Assembly: GCA_934533005.1 (NCBI GenBank)
Contig: CAKTBC010000015.1
Location: 1-26,953 of the forward strand
Reading direction: 5' to 3'
DNA length: 26,953 nt
Source: an uncultured Oscillospiraceae bacterium
Lineage (GTDB): Bacteria > Bacillota > Clostridia > Oscillospirales > Oscillospiraceae
Below, piece after piece: positions 1-7,775 of the stretch. Positions within the stretch are counted from its first letter, which is position 1; each line of letters opens with the position of its first letter. Made by a program: the position numbers and the translations under genes. The notes under the pieces were generated by a model. The model ran no database searches, had not been told where the DNA came from, and saw only the letters and a list, made by a program, of their open reading frames with translations.

Positions 1-93
1 TGTATTCTCAAGGGCTTTGACGCAGTATGGGGGCATTTCCGCCCGGCAGAACCGCGTGTGCCCTTGTCAATCGACGCAACGGAGGGCAGAACT

Positions 94-1497
94 ATGGAAA
101 ACAAAACCGAACTCATGCAGCTCCGCCACCCGGATTATGACCGGGAGCTGACGGAGCTCATCCGCAGCAATCTCTCGCCGAAGGCGTTCCGCGAGAAGCT
201 GCTTGACTACCACGAAAACGACATCGCCGCCGTGCTCGAAGCGCTCACAAGTGCCGAGCGGCAGAGAGTCTACCATGCGCTCGACGCCGCGGAGCTCTCC
301 GCGGTACTCGAATACGCCGAGCCGATGACACCGTATCTCAACGAGCTGAGCCTGCGCCGGCGGGTGGACGTGCTCTCCCGCATGGACGCCGACGCCGCGG
401 TGGACTATCTCAAAACGCTCGACCCCGCCGAGAAAAACACGCTCGTCGAGCTCATGGACGAGCCGAAGCGCCGCGAGATCGCCCGTCTCTGGGTCTACAG
501 CGAGGACGAGATCGGCAGCATCATGACGACCAACTGCATCGTCATCCCCGAGGGGCTGAGCGTCAAGGCCGCGATGAGCCGTCTCATCGCACAGGCCGCC
601 GAGCACGACAACATCTCCACGATCTATGTCGTAGACATCGACGACGCCTTCTATGGCGCCATCGATCTCAAAGATCTCATCATCGCGCGCGAGGGCGACT
701 CTCTCGCCGAGCTGATCGCGACATCCTACCCTTACGTATACGCGCACGAGCGCATCGCGGACGCGCTGCCGCGCATCCAGGACTATTCCGAGGACTCCAT
801 CCCCGTGCTGGACGAGGAAAACCGGCTGCTCGGCGTCGTAACGGCACAAAGCCTCATCCAGACGCTCGACGATGCCCTCAGCGACGACTACGCCAAGTTT
901 GCCGGTCTCTCCGCGGAGGAGGATCTCAACGAAACGCTTTGGCAGAGCGTGCGCAAGCGTCTGCCGTGGCTGCTCGTGCTGCTGGGGCTCGGCATGGTCG
1001 TTTCGAGCGTCGTCGGCCTTTTCGAGAGCGTCGTGGCACAGCTCACGCTCATCGTGTGCTTCCAGTCACTCGTGCTCGACATGGCGGGCAACGTCGGCAC
1101 GCAGTCGCTCGCCGTCACGATCCGCGTGCTCATGGACAGCGAAACGACCGGCGCGCAGAAGAGAAAGCTCGTCTGGAAGGAAGCGCGCGTCGGCCTTACG
1201 AACGGCGCGATCCTCGGCACAGCCTCGTTCGTGCTCATTGGGGCATACCTCCTGCTGCGCGGCGAAGCGCCGCTCATGGCATTCGGCGTCTCCGGCTGCA
1301 TCGGCATCGCGCTCATCGCGGCGATGCTTCTCTCGAGCGTATCCGGCACGGTGATCCCGATCTTCTTCAAAAAGATCGGCATCGACCCCGCCGTCGCCTC
1401 CGGCCCGCTCATCACGACCGTCAACGACCTTGTCGCGGTCGTATCGTACTACGGCCTCACGTGGCTGCTGCTCATCGAATGGCTCCATCTGGCATAA
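94..1497 (+). CDS. mgtE: Magnesium transporter MgtE
   Basis: This is a 467-residue protein with the full MgtE layout: a helical MgtE_N domain (about residues 20-125), paired CBS domains (about 130-255) and a C-terminal membrane domain with about five helices (about 285-465). The family forms homodimeric Mg2+ channels in the plasma membrane, gated by Mg2+ bound between the cytosolic domains. The membrane part keeps the typical DMAGNVGTQ segment (before the second half of the domain) and the late TTVNDLVAV segment. An upstream in-frame ATG at 58 exists, but the ATG at 94 has GGAGGG seven bases ahead, so I chose 94. It is the only gene on this strand at the left end and is separated from the minus-strand uronate cluster by a shared hairpin. 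Identification is secure; Co2+ transport is a known side activity of the family and cannot be judged here. Confidence 0.95.
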   Translation: MENKTELMQLRHPDYDRELTELIRSNLSPKAFREKLLDYHENDIAAVLEALTSAERQRVYHALDAAELSAVLEYAEPMTPYLNELSLRRRVDVLSRMDADAAVDYLKTLDPAEKNTLVELMDEPKRREIARLWVYSEDEIGSIMTTNCIVIPEGLSVKAAMSRLIAQAAEHDNISTIYVVDIDDAFYGAIDLKDLIIAREGDSLAELIATSYPYVYAHERIADALPRIQDYSEDSIPVLDEENRLLGVVTAQSLIQTLDDALSDDYAKFAGLSAEEDLNETLWQSVRKRLPWLLVLLGLGMVVSSVVGLFESVVAQLTLIVCFQSLVLDMAGNVGTQSLAVTIRVLMDSETTGAQKRKLVWKEARVGLTNGAILGTASFVLIGAYLLLRGEAPLMAFGVSGCIGIALIAAMLLSSVSGTVIPIFFKKIGIDPAVASGPLITTVNDLVAVVSYYGLTWLLLIEWLHLA

Positions 1498-1504
1498 AAA
1501 ATGC

Positions 1505-1537
1505 GCCCCCGCTTCGGAAAATATCCGAAGCGGGGGC
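1505..1537. terminator. Bidirectional intrinsic terminator between mgtE and the dehydrogenase gene
   Basis: A perfect 14-bp stem (1505-1518 with 1524-1537) with a five-base loop lies between two converging genes. A run of A on the left (T run on the minus strand) and a T-rich stretch on the right let it work in both directions. It would end mgtE and the long minus-strand uronate operon. Confidence 0.9.
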
Positions 1538-1561
1538 ATTTGCTTTGATCTGTTTGCTTGA

Positions 1562-2539
1562 TTATACGGCGCGGTAGATCGGCTCCCCGTGCAGGAAGGT
1601 CTCCACGACATTCTGCGCCGTTTTTTTCTGCAATTCGGCAAGCGCTGCCTCCGAGCACCAGCTTATATGCGGCGTCAGAATGACATTTTCGCGATGCAGA
1701 AGCGGGGACTCGCTGAAGTTTTCGGTACCAAGCACGTCAAGTGCGCAGTAAGAGATGCGGCCGCTGTCGAGCGCCCGTGTGAGTGCCGCCTCGTCCACGA
1801 GCCCGCCTCTTGCCGTGTTGACAAAAATCACGCCCGGCTTCATGCTTCGGAATTCCTGCTCGCCGATGATGCCTCTCGTTGCCGGAGTAAGCTGCAAATG
1901 CATCGTAACGACATCGGCCCGGGAAAGCGCTTCGTGCAGCTCCAGAAATTCAACGTCCGGATACAGCGACCGGTCGGTAATATAGGGGTCTACGGCGACC
2001 GTGTGTCCAAAAAACGCCCGCATTTTACGGTACAGGTTTCTGGCAATGTTTCCAAAGCCGACAAAGCAGATCGTGCCGTTTTCCAGCCGCAGCATCGGGC
2101 GCAATCCGTTCATCTCGAAATTCCCGTCCATCAGGCGGTCACGCGAAACGGATATGCGCCGCGCCGCGTTAAGAATATGCGCCGCCGTGGAATCCGCCAC
2201 TTCGTCCAGGCAGTAATCCGTGCAGTTCGCCACCATGATGCCGCGCTCTTTCGCCGCAGCGAGATCCACCGTGTCCAGCCCAATTGCATACCGGGCGATC
2301 ACCCGGCATTTTTCCAGCCCATCCATAAATGCCGCGTCAATCGGAGCGGCAAACTGCGTGATCAGCGCATCGCAGTCGTGCGCATAGGCAAGAAGCTCCG
2401 TGGGATCCTTGATCCCGCCCAGGCGGATCTTTGTGCAGTCAACAACTTCCACGTCATCACCCAGACGCCGGAATTCTTCCAGCTCTTCATGTATGTCCGG
2501 ATAGTAATAATCCGAAATAACGATCTTATATTTCGCCAT
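1562..2539 (-). CDS. D-isomer-specific 2-hydroxyacid dehydrogenase (CtBP-like)
   Basis: This 325-residue NAD(P)-dependent dehydrogenase would interconvert a 2-keto acid and a D-2-hydroxy acid in the cytosol. The Rossmann glycine motif GFGNIA lies at residues 161-166 with the adenosine-ribose Asp at D184. The catalytic set is visible: R244 in NTARGG, E273 and H291 in TPHISW. The HISWCSEAAL stretch near the end resembles the C-terminal-binding-protein branch of the family. The gene is the last of the uronate operon, 22 bases after dctM, with a GAGGCGG ribosome site. Its substrate is not visible from sequence. By context it may act on a keto acid made from the sugar acid, or on a side product, but this is inference. 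Confidence 0.85.
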   Translation of the reverse strand: MAKYKIVISDYYYPDIHEELEEFRRLGDDVEVVDCTKIRLGGIKDPTELLAYAHDCDALITQFAAPIDAAFMDGLEKCRVIARYAIGLDTVDLAAAKERGIMVANCTDYCLDEVADSTAAHILNAARRISVSRDRLMDGNFEMNGLRPMLRLENGTICFVGFGNIARNLYRKMRAFFGHTVAVDPYITDRSLYPDVEFLELHEALSRADVVTMHLQLTPATRGIIGEQEFRSMKPGVIFVNTARGGLVDEAALTRALDSGRISYCALDVLGTENFSESPLLHRENVILTPHISWCSEAALAELQKKTAQNVVETFLHGEPIYRAV

Positions 2540-2561
2540 TGGCTCCGCCTCAACTTTCCTG

Positions 2562-3857
2562 CTACATCAATGAGTTCGGAATCAGCGTGATCATTCCGGG
2601 GAACGCCACGCACAGCAGGATGGTGATCACCAGTATCGCTATGAATGGCCAGATTTTCCTGCATATGTCGGTAAAGGAGCATTCGGCGATACCGGATGTG
2701 ACGTACAGCAGCACGCCGACCGGCGGCGTGATCTGACCGATCAGGAGAGAAATCACCATGACGACCGCAAAGAATATCGGGTTGAATCCATAGGAGGTGC
2801 ACACCGCCGAAAGGACCGGTGCAACAAGGATCATCGCCGCCAGAACCTCCACAAAGCAGGTAAGCACAAGCAGGAAGAGGATAAGGAGGAGAAGCACGAT
2901 ATACGGATTGCTCGTCAACTGTGCAAGCCATGCAACAGTGTGCTGCGGGAACATCGCCACGCCCATGAGCCATGCAAACGGGCCGGCCATTGCCGCGATA
3001 AGCAACACGCTCGCCGAGGTCAGCGCCGACTTGATCAGAATCTTGGGGATGTCGCGGATCGTCAGCGTCCGGTACACAAAAAGGCCGATGATCATGGCAT
3101 AGAGAGAGGCAACAATGCCCGCCTCCGTAGCCGTAAACAGGCCGGAGATGATACCGCCGATGATGATGACCGGCGTAAGGAGGGCAAGGATCGCATTCAA
3201 AAATGCCTTTCCGAGAGCCTTCCATCCGACGAACTTTCCGTCCGGCACCAGATACGGGAATTTGTCCTTTCTTTTCGTTGCCAGGAAGGCAACATACAGC
3301 ATGCACAAAACACCGATGCACACGCCGGGAATGATGCCGCCCATGAACATGGCGCCGACGGAAATGCCTGTCAGCGAACCGTACACGATCATGTTCATGC
3401 TCGGCGGAATGATGGGTCCCATGGTGGAGACCGCCGCCTGCAGCGCCGCCGTCCAGCCCTTGTCGTAGCCTTTTTCCCTCATGGCGGGGATCATTACGCC
3501 GCCGATCGCCGCAGCATCGGCGACCGAGGAGCCCGATACGCCGGCAAAGATCATGCCGGAGAGAATGGAGACCTGCGCCACGTTGCCGGGCAGATGGCCG
3601 ACCGCCGCCGTGGCAAACTTGATAAGGCGCTTGGATATACCGCCCGCCGACATCAGATCACCGGCGAGAATGAAAAACGGGATAGCGAGAAGCGAATAGC
3701 TGTTCAGCATGCTGAACGTGCGCTGCACCACGACCTCCAGCGGGAACGTGCTGCCGCTGAGAATCAGCGCAAGCAGTGAGGAAAAGCCCATGCTGTAGGC
3801 GATCGGAGCGCCAATCAGGAGAAGAACGACAAAAGAAACAAAGAGAATGATCAGCAC
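2562..3857 (-). CDS. dctM: TRAP transporter large permease (DctM)
   Basis: This 431-residue, very hydrophobic protein with about a dozen membrane helices is the ion-coupled transport subunit of a tripartite ATP-independent periplasmic (TRAP) system. The SGSSVADAAAIGG segment and the MGPIIPPSMNMIVYG segment (about residues 110-160) are typical of DctM, as is QITPPVGVLLYV near the C-terminus. The start is a GTG with GGAGG ahead, and it overlaps the end of dctQ by seven bases, so the two permease subunits are translationally coupled. With dctQ and dctP it makes a complete TRAP transporter inside the uronate operon. Na+-coupled uptake is known for the family; the substrate is inferred from context. 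Confidence 0.95.
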   Translation of the reverse strand: MLIILFVSFVVLLLIGAPIAYSMGFSSLLALILSGSTFPLEVVVQRTFSMLNSYSLLAIPFFILAGDLMSAGGISKRLIKFATAAVGHLPGNVAQVSILSGMIFAGVSGSSVADAAAIGGVMIPAMREKGYDKGWTAALQAAVSTMGPIIPPSMNMIVYGSLTGISVGAMFMGGIIPGVCIGVLCMLYVAFLATKRKDKFPYLVPDGKFVGWKALGKAFLNAILALLTPVIIIGGIISGLFTATEAGIVASLYAMIIGLFVYRTLTIRDIPKILIKSALTSASVLLIAAMAGPFAWLMGVAMFPQHTVAWLAQLTSNPYIVLLLLILFLLVLTCFVEVLAAMILVAPVLSAVCTSYGFNPIFFAVVMVISLLIGQITPPVGVLLYVTSGIAECSFTDICRKIWPFIAILVITILLCVAFPGMITLIPNSLM

Positions 3858-4342
3858 GGCTCGTCACCTCCCAACGGGTGTTTCAGGATGTATTTTTCAT
3901 AAATGTCCACAATGGTATAAAACAGCATAAGTATCGGCCCGATCAGCATGGCGTAATATACGTAGCCCATCGGGATCCCCAGCGTAGGGCTGATCGTAGC
4001 GATGTTCACGCGGATCATTCGGGGAGCCAGGATGATAAACAGAAGGAACAGCGCCAACGAAACGAGCTCGATCAAAACCTCCATTACCGCCTTTACGCGG
4101 GGGCTGACATTGCCGAGAACGACATCCGCGGCAACATGCTTCTTTTTACGGATGCCGTACGCCGCAGCGATCATGACCATCCATATAAAGAGATACTTCT
4201 GCGCCTCATCCGCCCAGACGATAGGCAGGGAAAATGCATATCTGGATATGATCTGCATCAGTCCGATAATAATGATGGCGCTGAAAAAAAGAACAATCAG
4301 AATTCTGACGATCTTGTCTACGACGGACACAAGAGTTTTCAT
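3851..4342 (-). CDS. dctQ: TRAP transporter small permease (DctQ)
   Basis: This 163-residue membrane protein has about four predicted helices. The WADEAQKYLFIWMVMIAAAYGIRKKKHVAADV region (quoted here only by its key parts, WADE and RKKKH) is characteristic of DctQ subunits, which pair with DctM in the membrane. The length is normal for the family. It lies between dctP and dctM, overlapping dctM by seven bases, and has a GGAG-type ribosome site. The gap to dctP (80 bases) contains hairpins, which fits lower expression of the permease than of the binding protein. Confidence 0.92.
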   Translation of the reverse strand: MKTLVSVVDKIVRILIVLFFSAIIIIGLMQIISRYAFSLPIVWADEAQKYLFIWMVMIAAAYGIRKKKHVAADVVLGNVSPRVKAVMEVLIELVSLALFLLFIILAPRMIRVNIATISPTLGIPMGYVYYAMLIGPILMLFYTIVDIYEKYILKHPLGGDEPC

Positions 4343-4359
4343 ATTTTTACCCCACTCCT

Positions 4360-4395
4360 CTCCGGGAGAGTGCCTCCCTGCGCGCGGCAGGGAGG
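4360..4395 (-). other. Intercistronic hairpins between dctP and dctQ
   Basis: A nine-base-pair GC-rich stem (4373-4381 with 4387-4395) is followed on the minus strand by a smaller stem of CTCTC with GAGAG (about 4358-4370). No T run follows the large stem directly, so it looks more like an mRNA-stabilising or partial-attenuation structure than a full terminator. Such elements commonly raise solute-binding-protein mRNA over permease mRNA. Confidence 0.5.
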
Positions 4396-4422
4396 TTTCC
4401 CTGATAGCATTGCAGATCTCGC

Positions 4423-5493
4423 TCAGCCGACGATCTTGTTATAAACGTCCGTCCAGCCCTTTTCTTCGCAGTATTTCACATTAAACTCATTGACAGCTTC
4501 GGCAAAGCTGTCCACATCGACCTCCACGATATCGACGCCAGAGTTTTCCATTTCGGCAAGCGAAACGGCTTCCTTTTCCGGAGCCATCGCCGTGTGGACT
4601 GCAGAGGCTTCCGCAGCCGCAGCCAGAAGATTCTTCTGCTGCTCTTCCGTCAGCTTCTGGAAGGAGATTTCGGACATGAAGAGACCCATGGGGCCGCACA
4701 TATGCTTCGTGAGCATGTAATGATTGATTACTTCGTCAAAAGCGTTGGCAAGAGAGGTATTGCAGTCGTGCTCATAGCCGTCGATAACATGGGTCTGCAG
4801 AGAGGTGTAAACTTCGCCAAAGCCCATCGGCGTCGGGTTCAGACCCATGGCCTGCATAGTATTGATATAAACATCCGATTCAATGGTGCGGATCTTCAGA
4901 TTCAGCGCTTTTGCCTCATCGAGATTGGTGAAAACATTCTTCTCGCCGACCGTACCCACGCAGCGGTAGCCGAAGGATACACTATAGGCAAGAATACGCA
5001 CGCCAGCAGCATCCAGAAGTCCCTTGGCAAGCTCGGTACCGACTTCGCCGTTCAGAACACTGGCCATTTGATCGTAATCCTTCCAGATATATGCCAGATC
5101 CAGCACGCCGAGCGGCGCATACAGCTTGCCGTAATCCGCCGTCCCGGTAATGTTGATATCGATGGTGCCCATCTGAACGCCTTCCACCAGAGCCGCGCTG
5201 TCGCCAAGCTGCGCGCCGGGGAAGATCTCGATTTTGATGCCGTACTTTTTGCAGGCTTCCTTCAGGGCCAGCGCATACGCCTGTGCAACATTGTCACCGT
5301 CAGACTGTACATGCGCAACATTCAGTGTAACCTCATATTCCGGCTCTGCTTCTGTCTCTGCAGGCTCGGCGGTCTCGGAGGTCTGGGTTCCTTCCGGCTT
5401 GGTTTCAAAGGCGGAGTTGCTTCCGCACCCGGCGAGGAGTGTAACGATTAAAGCGACGGCGCAGAGGAGAGCGAGGAATCTGAGTTTTTTCAT
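4423..5493 (-). CDS. dctP: TRAP transporter substrate-binding lipoprotein (DctP)
   Basis: This 356-residue protein starts with a lipoprotein signal peptide ending in LLAGC (Cys23), so the mature protein is tethered outside the membrane. A Glu/Thr-rich linker follows and then the DctP fold. Family marks include the PGAQLGDSAALVEGVQ stretch near residue 95, the KIRTIESDVYINTMQAMG region with the Arg that usually salt-bridges the substrate carboxylate, and GFGEVYTSLQTHVIDGYE. DctP proteins bind organic acids; members binding glucuronate or galacturonate are known. The ribosome site is AAGGAAG. It is the first of three TRAP genes in the operon after the HIT gene. Ligand is inferred to be a uronate or its unsaturated derivative. 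Confidence 0.93.
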   Translation of the reverse strand: MKKLRFLALLCAVALIVTLLAGCGSNSAFETKPEGTQTSETAEPAETEAEPEYEVTLNVAHVQSDGDNVAQAYALALKEACKKYGIKIEIFPGAQLGDSAALVEGVQMGTIDINITGTADYGKLYAPLGVLDLAYIWKDYDQMASVLNGEVGTELAKGLLDAAGVRILAYSVSFGYRCVGTVGEKNVFTNLDEAKALNLKIRTIESDVYINTMQAMGLNPTPMGFGEVYTSLQTHVIDGYEHDCNTSLANAFDEVINHYMLTKHMCGPMGLFMSEISFQKLTEEQQKNLLAAAAEASAVHTAMAPEKEAVSLAEMENSGVDIVEVDVDSFAEAVNEFNVKYCEEKGWTDVYNKIVG

Positions 5494-5537
5494 GGTCTTT
5501 CTTCCTTTCTTTTATCTTCTTCTCGTTTTATCGGTGA

Positions 5538-5957
5538 TCACTCGCCGAATATTTCTTCACGAAGCTGTTTTGCCGCGGCTTCGAGATCCTTTTCCTCGGG
5601 GTACTTCGCATTGGCGTTCATTTGGAAAATGCCGTTCCAGTCCAGCCCATCGTCATATTTCGGCACAACATGAACATGGAAATGGCGCACAGTATCTCCG
5701 AACACACCGAGATTGATCTTTCCCGGATGGTACAGCTTCTTCAGCGCTGCCGTAACGCGCGCAAGATCCTCCTGCAGCGCAACGCGTTCTTCCTCCGTCA
5801 GCTCGCAGAATTCCTCCGCATGACGGTGAAGCACAAGTATGCAGCGTCCGGGATAGCTCTGCTCGCGGTTCAGATAAAGATCCGATGTGGAGAGTTCGCA
5901 TACGGGATAGGTGAAGCCCTGCATTTTTTCGTTCTTTTCGCAGTAGAGACAGCCCAC
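5538..5957 (-). CDS. HIT-family hydrolase or nucleotide-binding protein
   Basis: This is a 139-residue protein with the histidine-triad signature HFHVHVVP and an N-terminal CxxC (GCLYC) typical of zinc-bearing HIT proteins. The family hydrolyses or transfers nucleoside monophosphates from substrates such as AppppA or nucleoside phosphoramidates. The open frame runs much further upstream, but that part overlaps kduI. I chose the GTG at 5957 because AAAGGAGG, overlapping the kduI stop codon, sits seven to eight bases ahead, giving a gap of only 14 bases and translational coupling. Its presence inside a sugar-acid operon is unusual, and its role there is unknown. Confidence 0.85.
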   Translation of the reverse strand: MGCLYCEKNEKMQGFTYPVCELSTSDLYLNREQSYPGRCILVLHRHAEEFCELTEEERVALQEDLARVTAALKKLYHPGKINLGVFGDTVRHFHVHVVPKYDDGLDWNGIFQMNANAKYPEEKDLEAAAKQLREEIFGE

Positions 5958-5971
5958 GGCGTTTTCCTCCT

Positions 5972-6805
5972 TTACTCCACTTCGGTCATGGGGATGACGT
6001 CCATATCGGGGAAGTCCTTGTTTTCGCCGCCCATCGCCCAAATAAAATCGTAATGCGTTGTTCCGACGCCGAAATGCATCTGCCACGCCGCAGAAACGAT
6101 CGCCTGCTCGTTGCGCAGGATCACATGGCGGCTTTCCTTCGGCTCGCCGATGACTTCGATATAAAACGCATCCTCCGGCATACCGTAATACATGAAGCAT
6201 TCCACACGGCGCTTGTGCGAATGCGTCGGGATGGTGTTCCATACATTGCCCGGCTGAACCGAATTGATGCCCATCTGGAGCTGATCGCTCTCCACCGGGC
6301 CGCCCTTGTAAATATACTTCTTCACTATGCGCGTGCTTGCCGTTGCCTGATTTCCGCAGGGATTGAACTGGGCTTCCTTTGCCGGAATGTAAACCGTGGG
6401 GTGCTTTTCAAAGGAAAGAAGACTCGTCACATAGAACTTTGCCGGTTTTTCCGGATCTTCGCTGGAAAAGACCACATCCTTTGTGCGGCAGCCAATGTAC
6501 GCACCATCCTCAAAGTCCATATTCATAACCTGGCCATCGGCAACGATCTTTCCTTTTCCGCCAATGTTGATTACGCCCATTTCGCGTGTCTGAAGGAAGT
6601 ACTCCTGCCGGATCTCATCCTGCGGTTCCAGACGGATTTCTTTGTGAACAGGCATAATGCCGCCGAGAATAAAGCGTTCGTCAAAGCTGTACGTCAGCAC
6701 AGCCTCGTCGGGAGCAAACACCGTCTTAATCAGGATCCGGTCGCGGATCTGCTCCGTCGTCAGGGTTTTCAGCTCAAACGGGGAAATGCTGTACTTGATC
6801 TCCAT
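5972..6805 (-). CDS. kduI: 5-dehydro-4-deoxy-D-glucuronate isomerase (KduI)
   Basis: This 277-residue cytosolic metal isomerase is the same size as the E. coli enzyme (278 residues). It converts 5-keto-4-deoxyuronate, formed spontaneously from unsaturated uronates, to 2,5-diketo-3-deoxygluconate. The metal site is visible as THSHKRRVE (H195, H197, E202) and H244 in WQMHFG, which match the known zinc ligands in position. The start has AGGAGG about eight bases ahead. It lies between the aldolase and the HIT gene in the operon, and its product is the substrate of the KduD-like reductase at 9773-10537. Confidence 0.96.
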   Translation of the reverse strand: MEIKYSISPFELKTLTTEQIRDRILIKTVFAPDEAVLTYSFDERFILGGIMPVHKEIRLEPQDEIRQEYFLQTREMGVINIGGKGKIVADGQVMNMDFEDGAYIGCRTKDVVFSSEDPEKPAKFYVTSLLSFEKHPTVYIPAKEAQFNPCGNQATASTRIVKKYIYKGGPVESDQLQMGINSVQPGNVWNTIPTHSHKRRVECFMYYGMPEDAFYIEVIGEPKESRHVILRNEQAIVSAAWQMHFGVGTTHYDFIWAMGGENKDFPDMDVIPMTEVE

Positions 6806-6862
6806 GGGTTTTTCCTCCTGCTTCTCTTTATTTTTCCGAACTCGTCTCGGAATTATGTTTTT

Positions 6863-7753
6863 TCACATAAGGCCCAGCTCGACCAGTCTTTCGCGGATAT
6901 GCTTCTTTTCTTCCTCAGAGGCCGGAATAAACGGCGATCTCGGGTAAGTTTTCAAAATACCGCGGATCTCCAGCATGGCATAGATCGCCAGCTGCGTAGA
7001 ACGCGCGAGATACATAATGTCCCGCATTTCATTGACGCGGAACTGTGTCTCGCGGCAGGCGGCGAAATCGCCCTCCATGCCCTGGCGGAACATGGTTTCG
7101 CAAATCTCCGGGAACGCGTTGCCGATACCGGGGATAAAGGCGCGGCAGCCCAGTACGCACGCAGAAAGCCACATGGCCTCCGTGCCGAGAGCAACATCAA
7201 ATGTGTCGCTTTTCAGCGTGCGCATGTAATTTGCCATCGCCATGATGTCAAAAGTAGCATCCTTAATGCCGTTTACACCAACTTCCTCCTTCAGCCGGCG
7301 GATCGTATTCAGATCCATGGTATAGCCCTGGAAGGAAACGTTGTTGTAAACATATACCGGCACACGCCCATCTACGGCCTCTACGATTTTCCGGTAATAC
7401 TCGCAGATCTGATCCGGATTGTGCTTGAAATAGAACGGCCCAACCGAGGCAACCGCCGCAGCGCCGACTTCCGCGGCGTGTTTTGCCAGCCGCGCAGCGG
7501 AATAGCTGTCCGCCGTGCCGATGTGCGCCACAACGGGCACTCTGCCCGCCGCCGTTTCGATCGTCTTTTCCGTGACAGCGCGGCGTTCCTCCTCGGTCAT
7601 CATGACACCGGCGCCATAAGAGCCGTTGATGAAAAGCCCGTCCACCTGTCCGCTGAGATAATCGACCAGTGTGTGCAGCCCCTCAAAATCCACCTCCCCG
7701 GTCTCACGGAACGGCGTGATCATCGGAGGAACTACACCATACATCTGAAACAT
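6863..7753 (-). CDS. DapA/NanA-superfamily aldolase, probable 2-keto-3-deoxy sugar-acid aldolase
   Basis: This 296-residue protein is a class I (Schiff-base) TIM-barrel enzyme of the dihydrodipicolinate synthase superfamily. The Schiff-base lysine is K164 in NGIKDATFD and the proton-relay tyrosine is Y136 in YVYNN. The loop that reads GTTGE in DapA is GSYGAG here (residues 44-49), so it is not a lysine-pathway DapA. By context, between dgoK and kduI, cleavage of KDG to pyruvate and a three-carbon aldehyde is most likely. A dehydratase or a different keto-acid lyase is possible within the same superfamily. Ribosome site AAGGAG precedes the ATG. The gap to dgoK is 22 bases. Confidence 0.85.
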   Translation of the reverse strand: MFQMYGVVPPMITPFRETGEVDFEGLHTLVDYLSGQVDGLFINGSYGAGVMMTEEERRAVTEKTIETAAGRVPVVAHIGTADSYSAARLAKHAAEVGAAAVASVGPFYFKHNPDQICEYYRKIVEAVDGRVPVYVYNNVSFQGYTMDLNTIRRLKEEVGVNGIKDATFDIMAMANYMRTLKSDTFDVALGTEAMWLSACVLGCRAFIPGIGNAFPEICETMFRQGMEGDFAACRETQFRVNEMRDIMYLARSTQLAIYAMLEIRGILKTYPRSPFIPASEEEKKHIRERLVELGLM

Positions 7754-7775
7754 TTTTCTTCTCCTTTCCAGTCCC

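Noticed and set aside
1..93. Possible M-box magnesium riboswitch upstream of mgtE.
   Set aside because: Only 93 bases are in the window, too short for the whole aptamer, and I could not match the conserved core with confidence.
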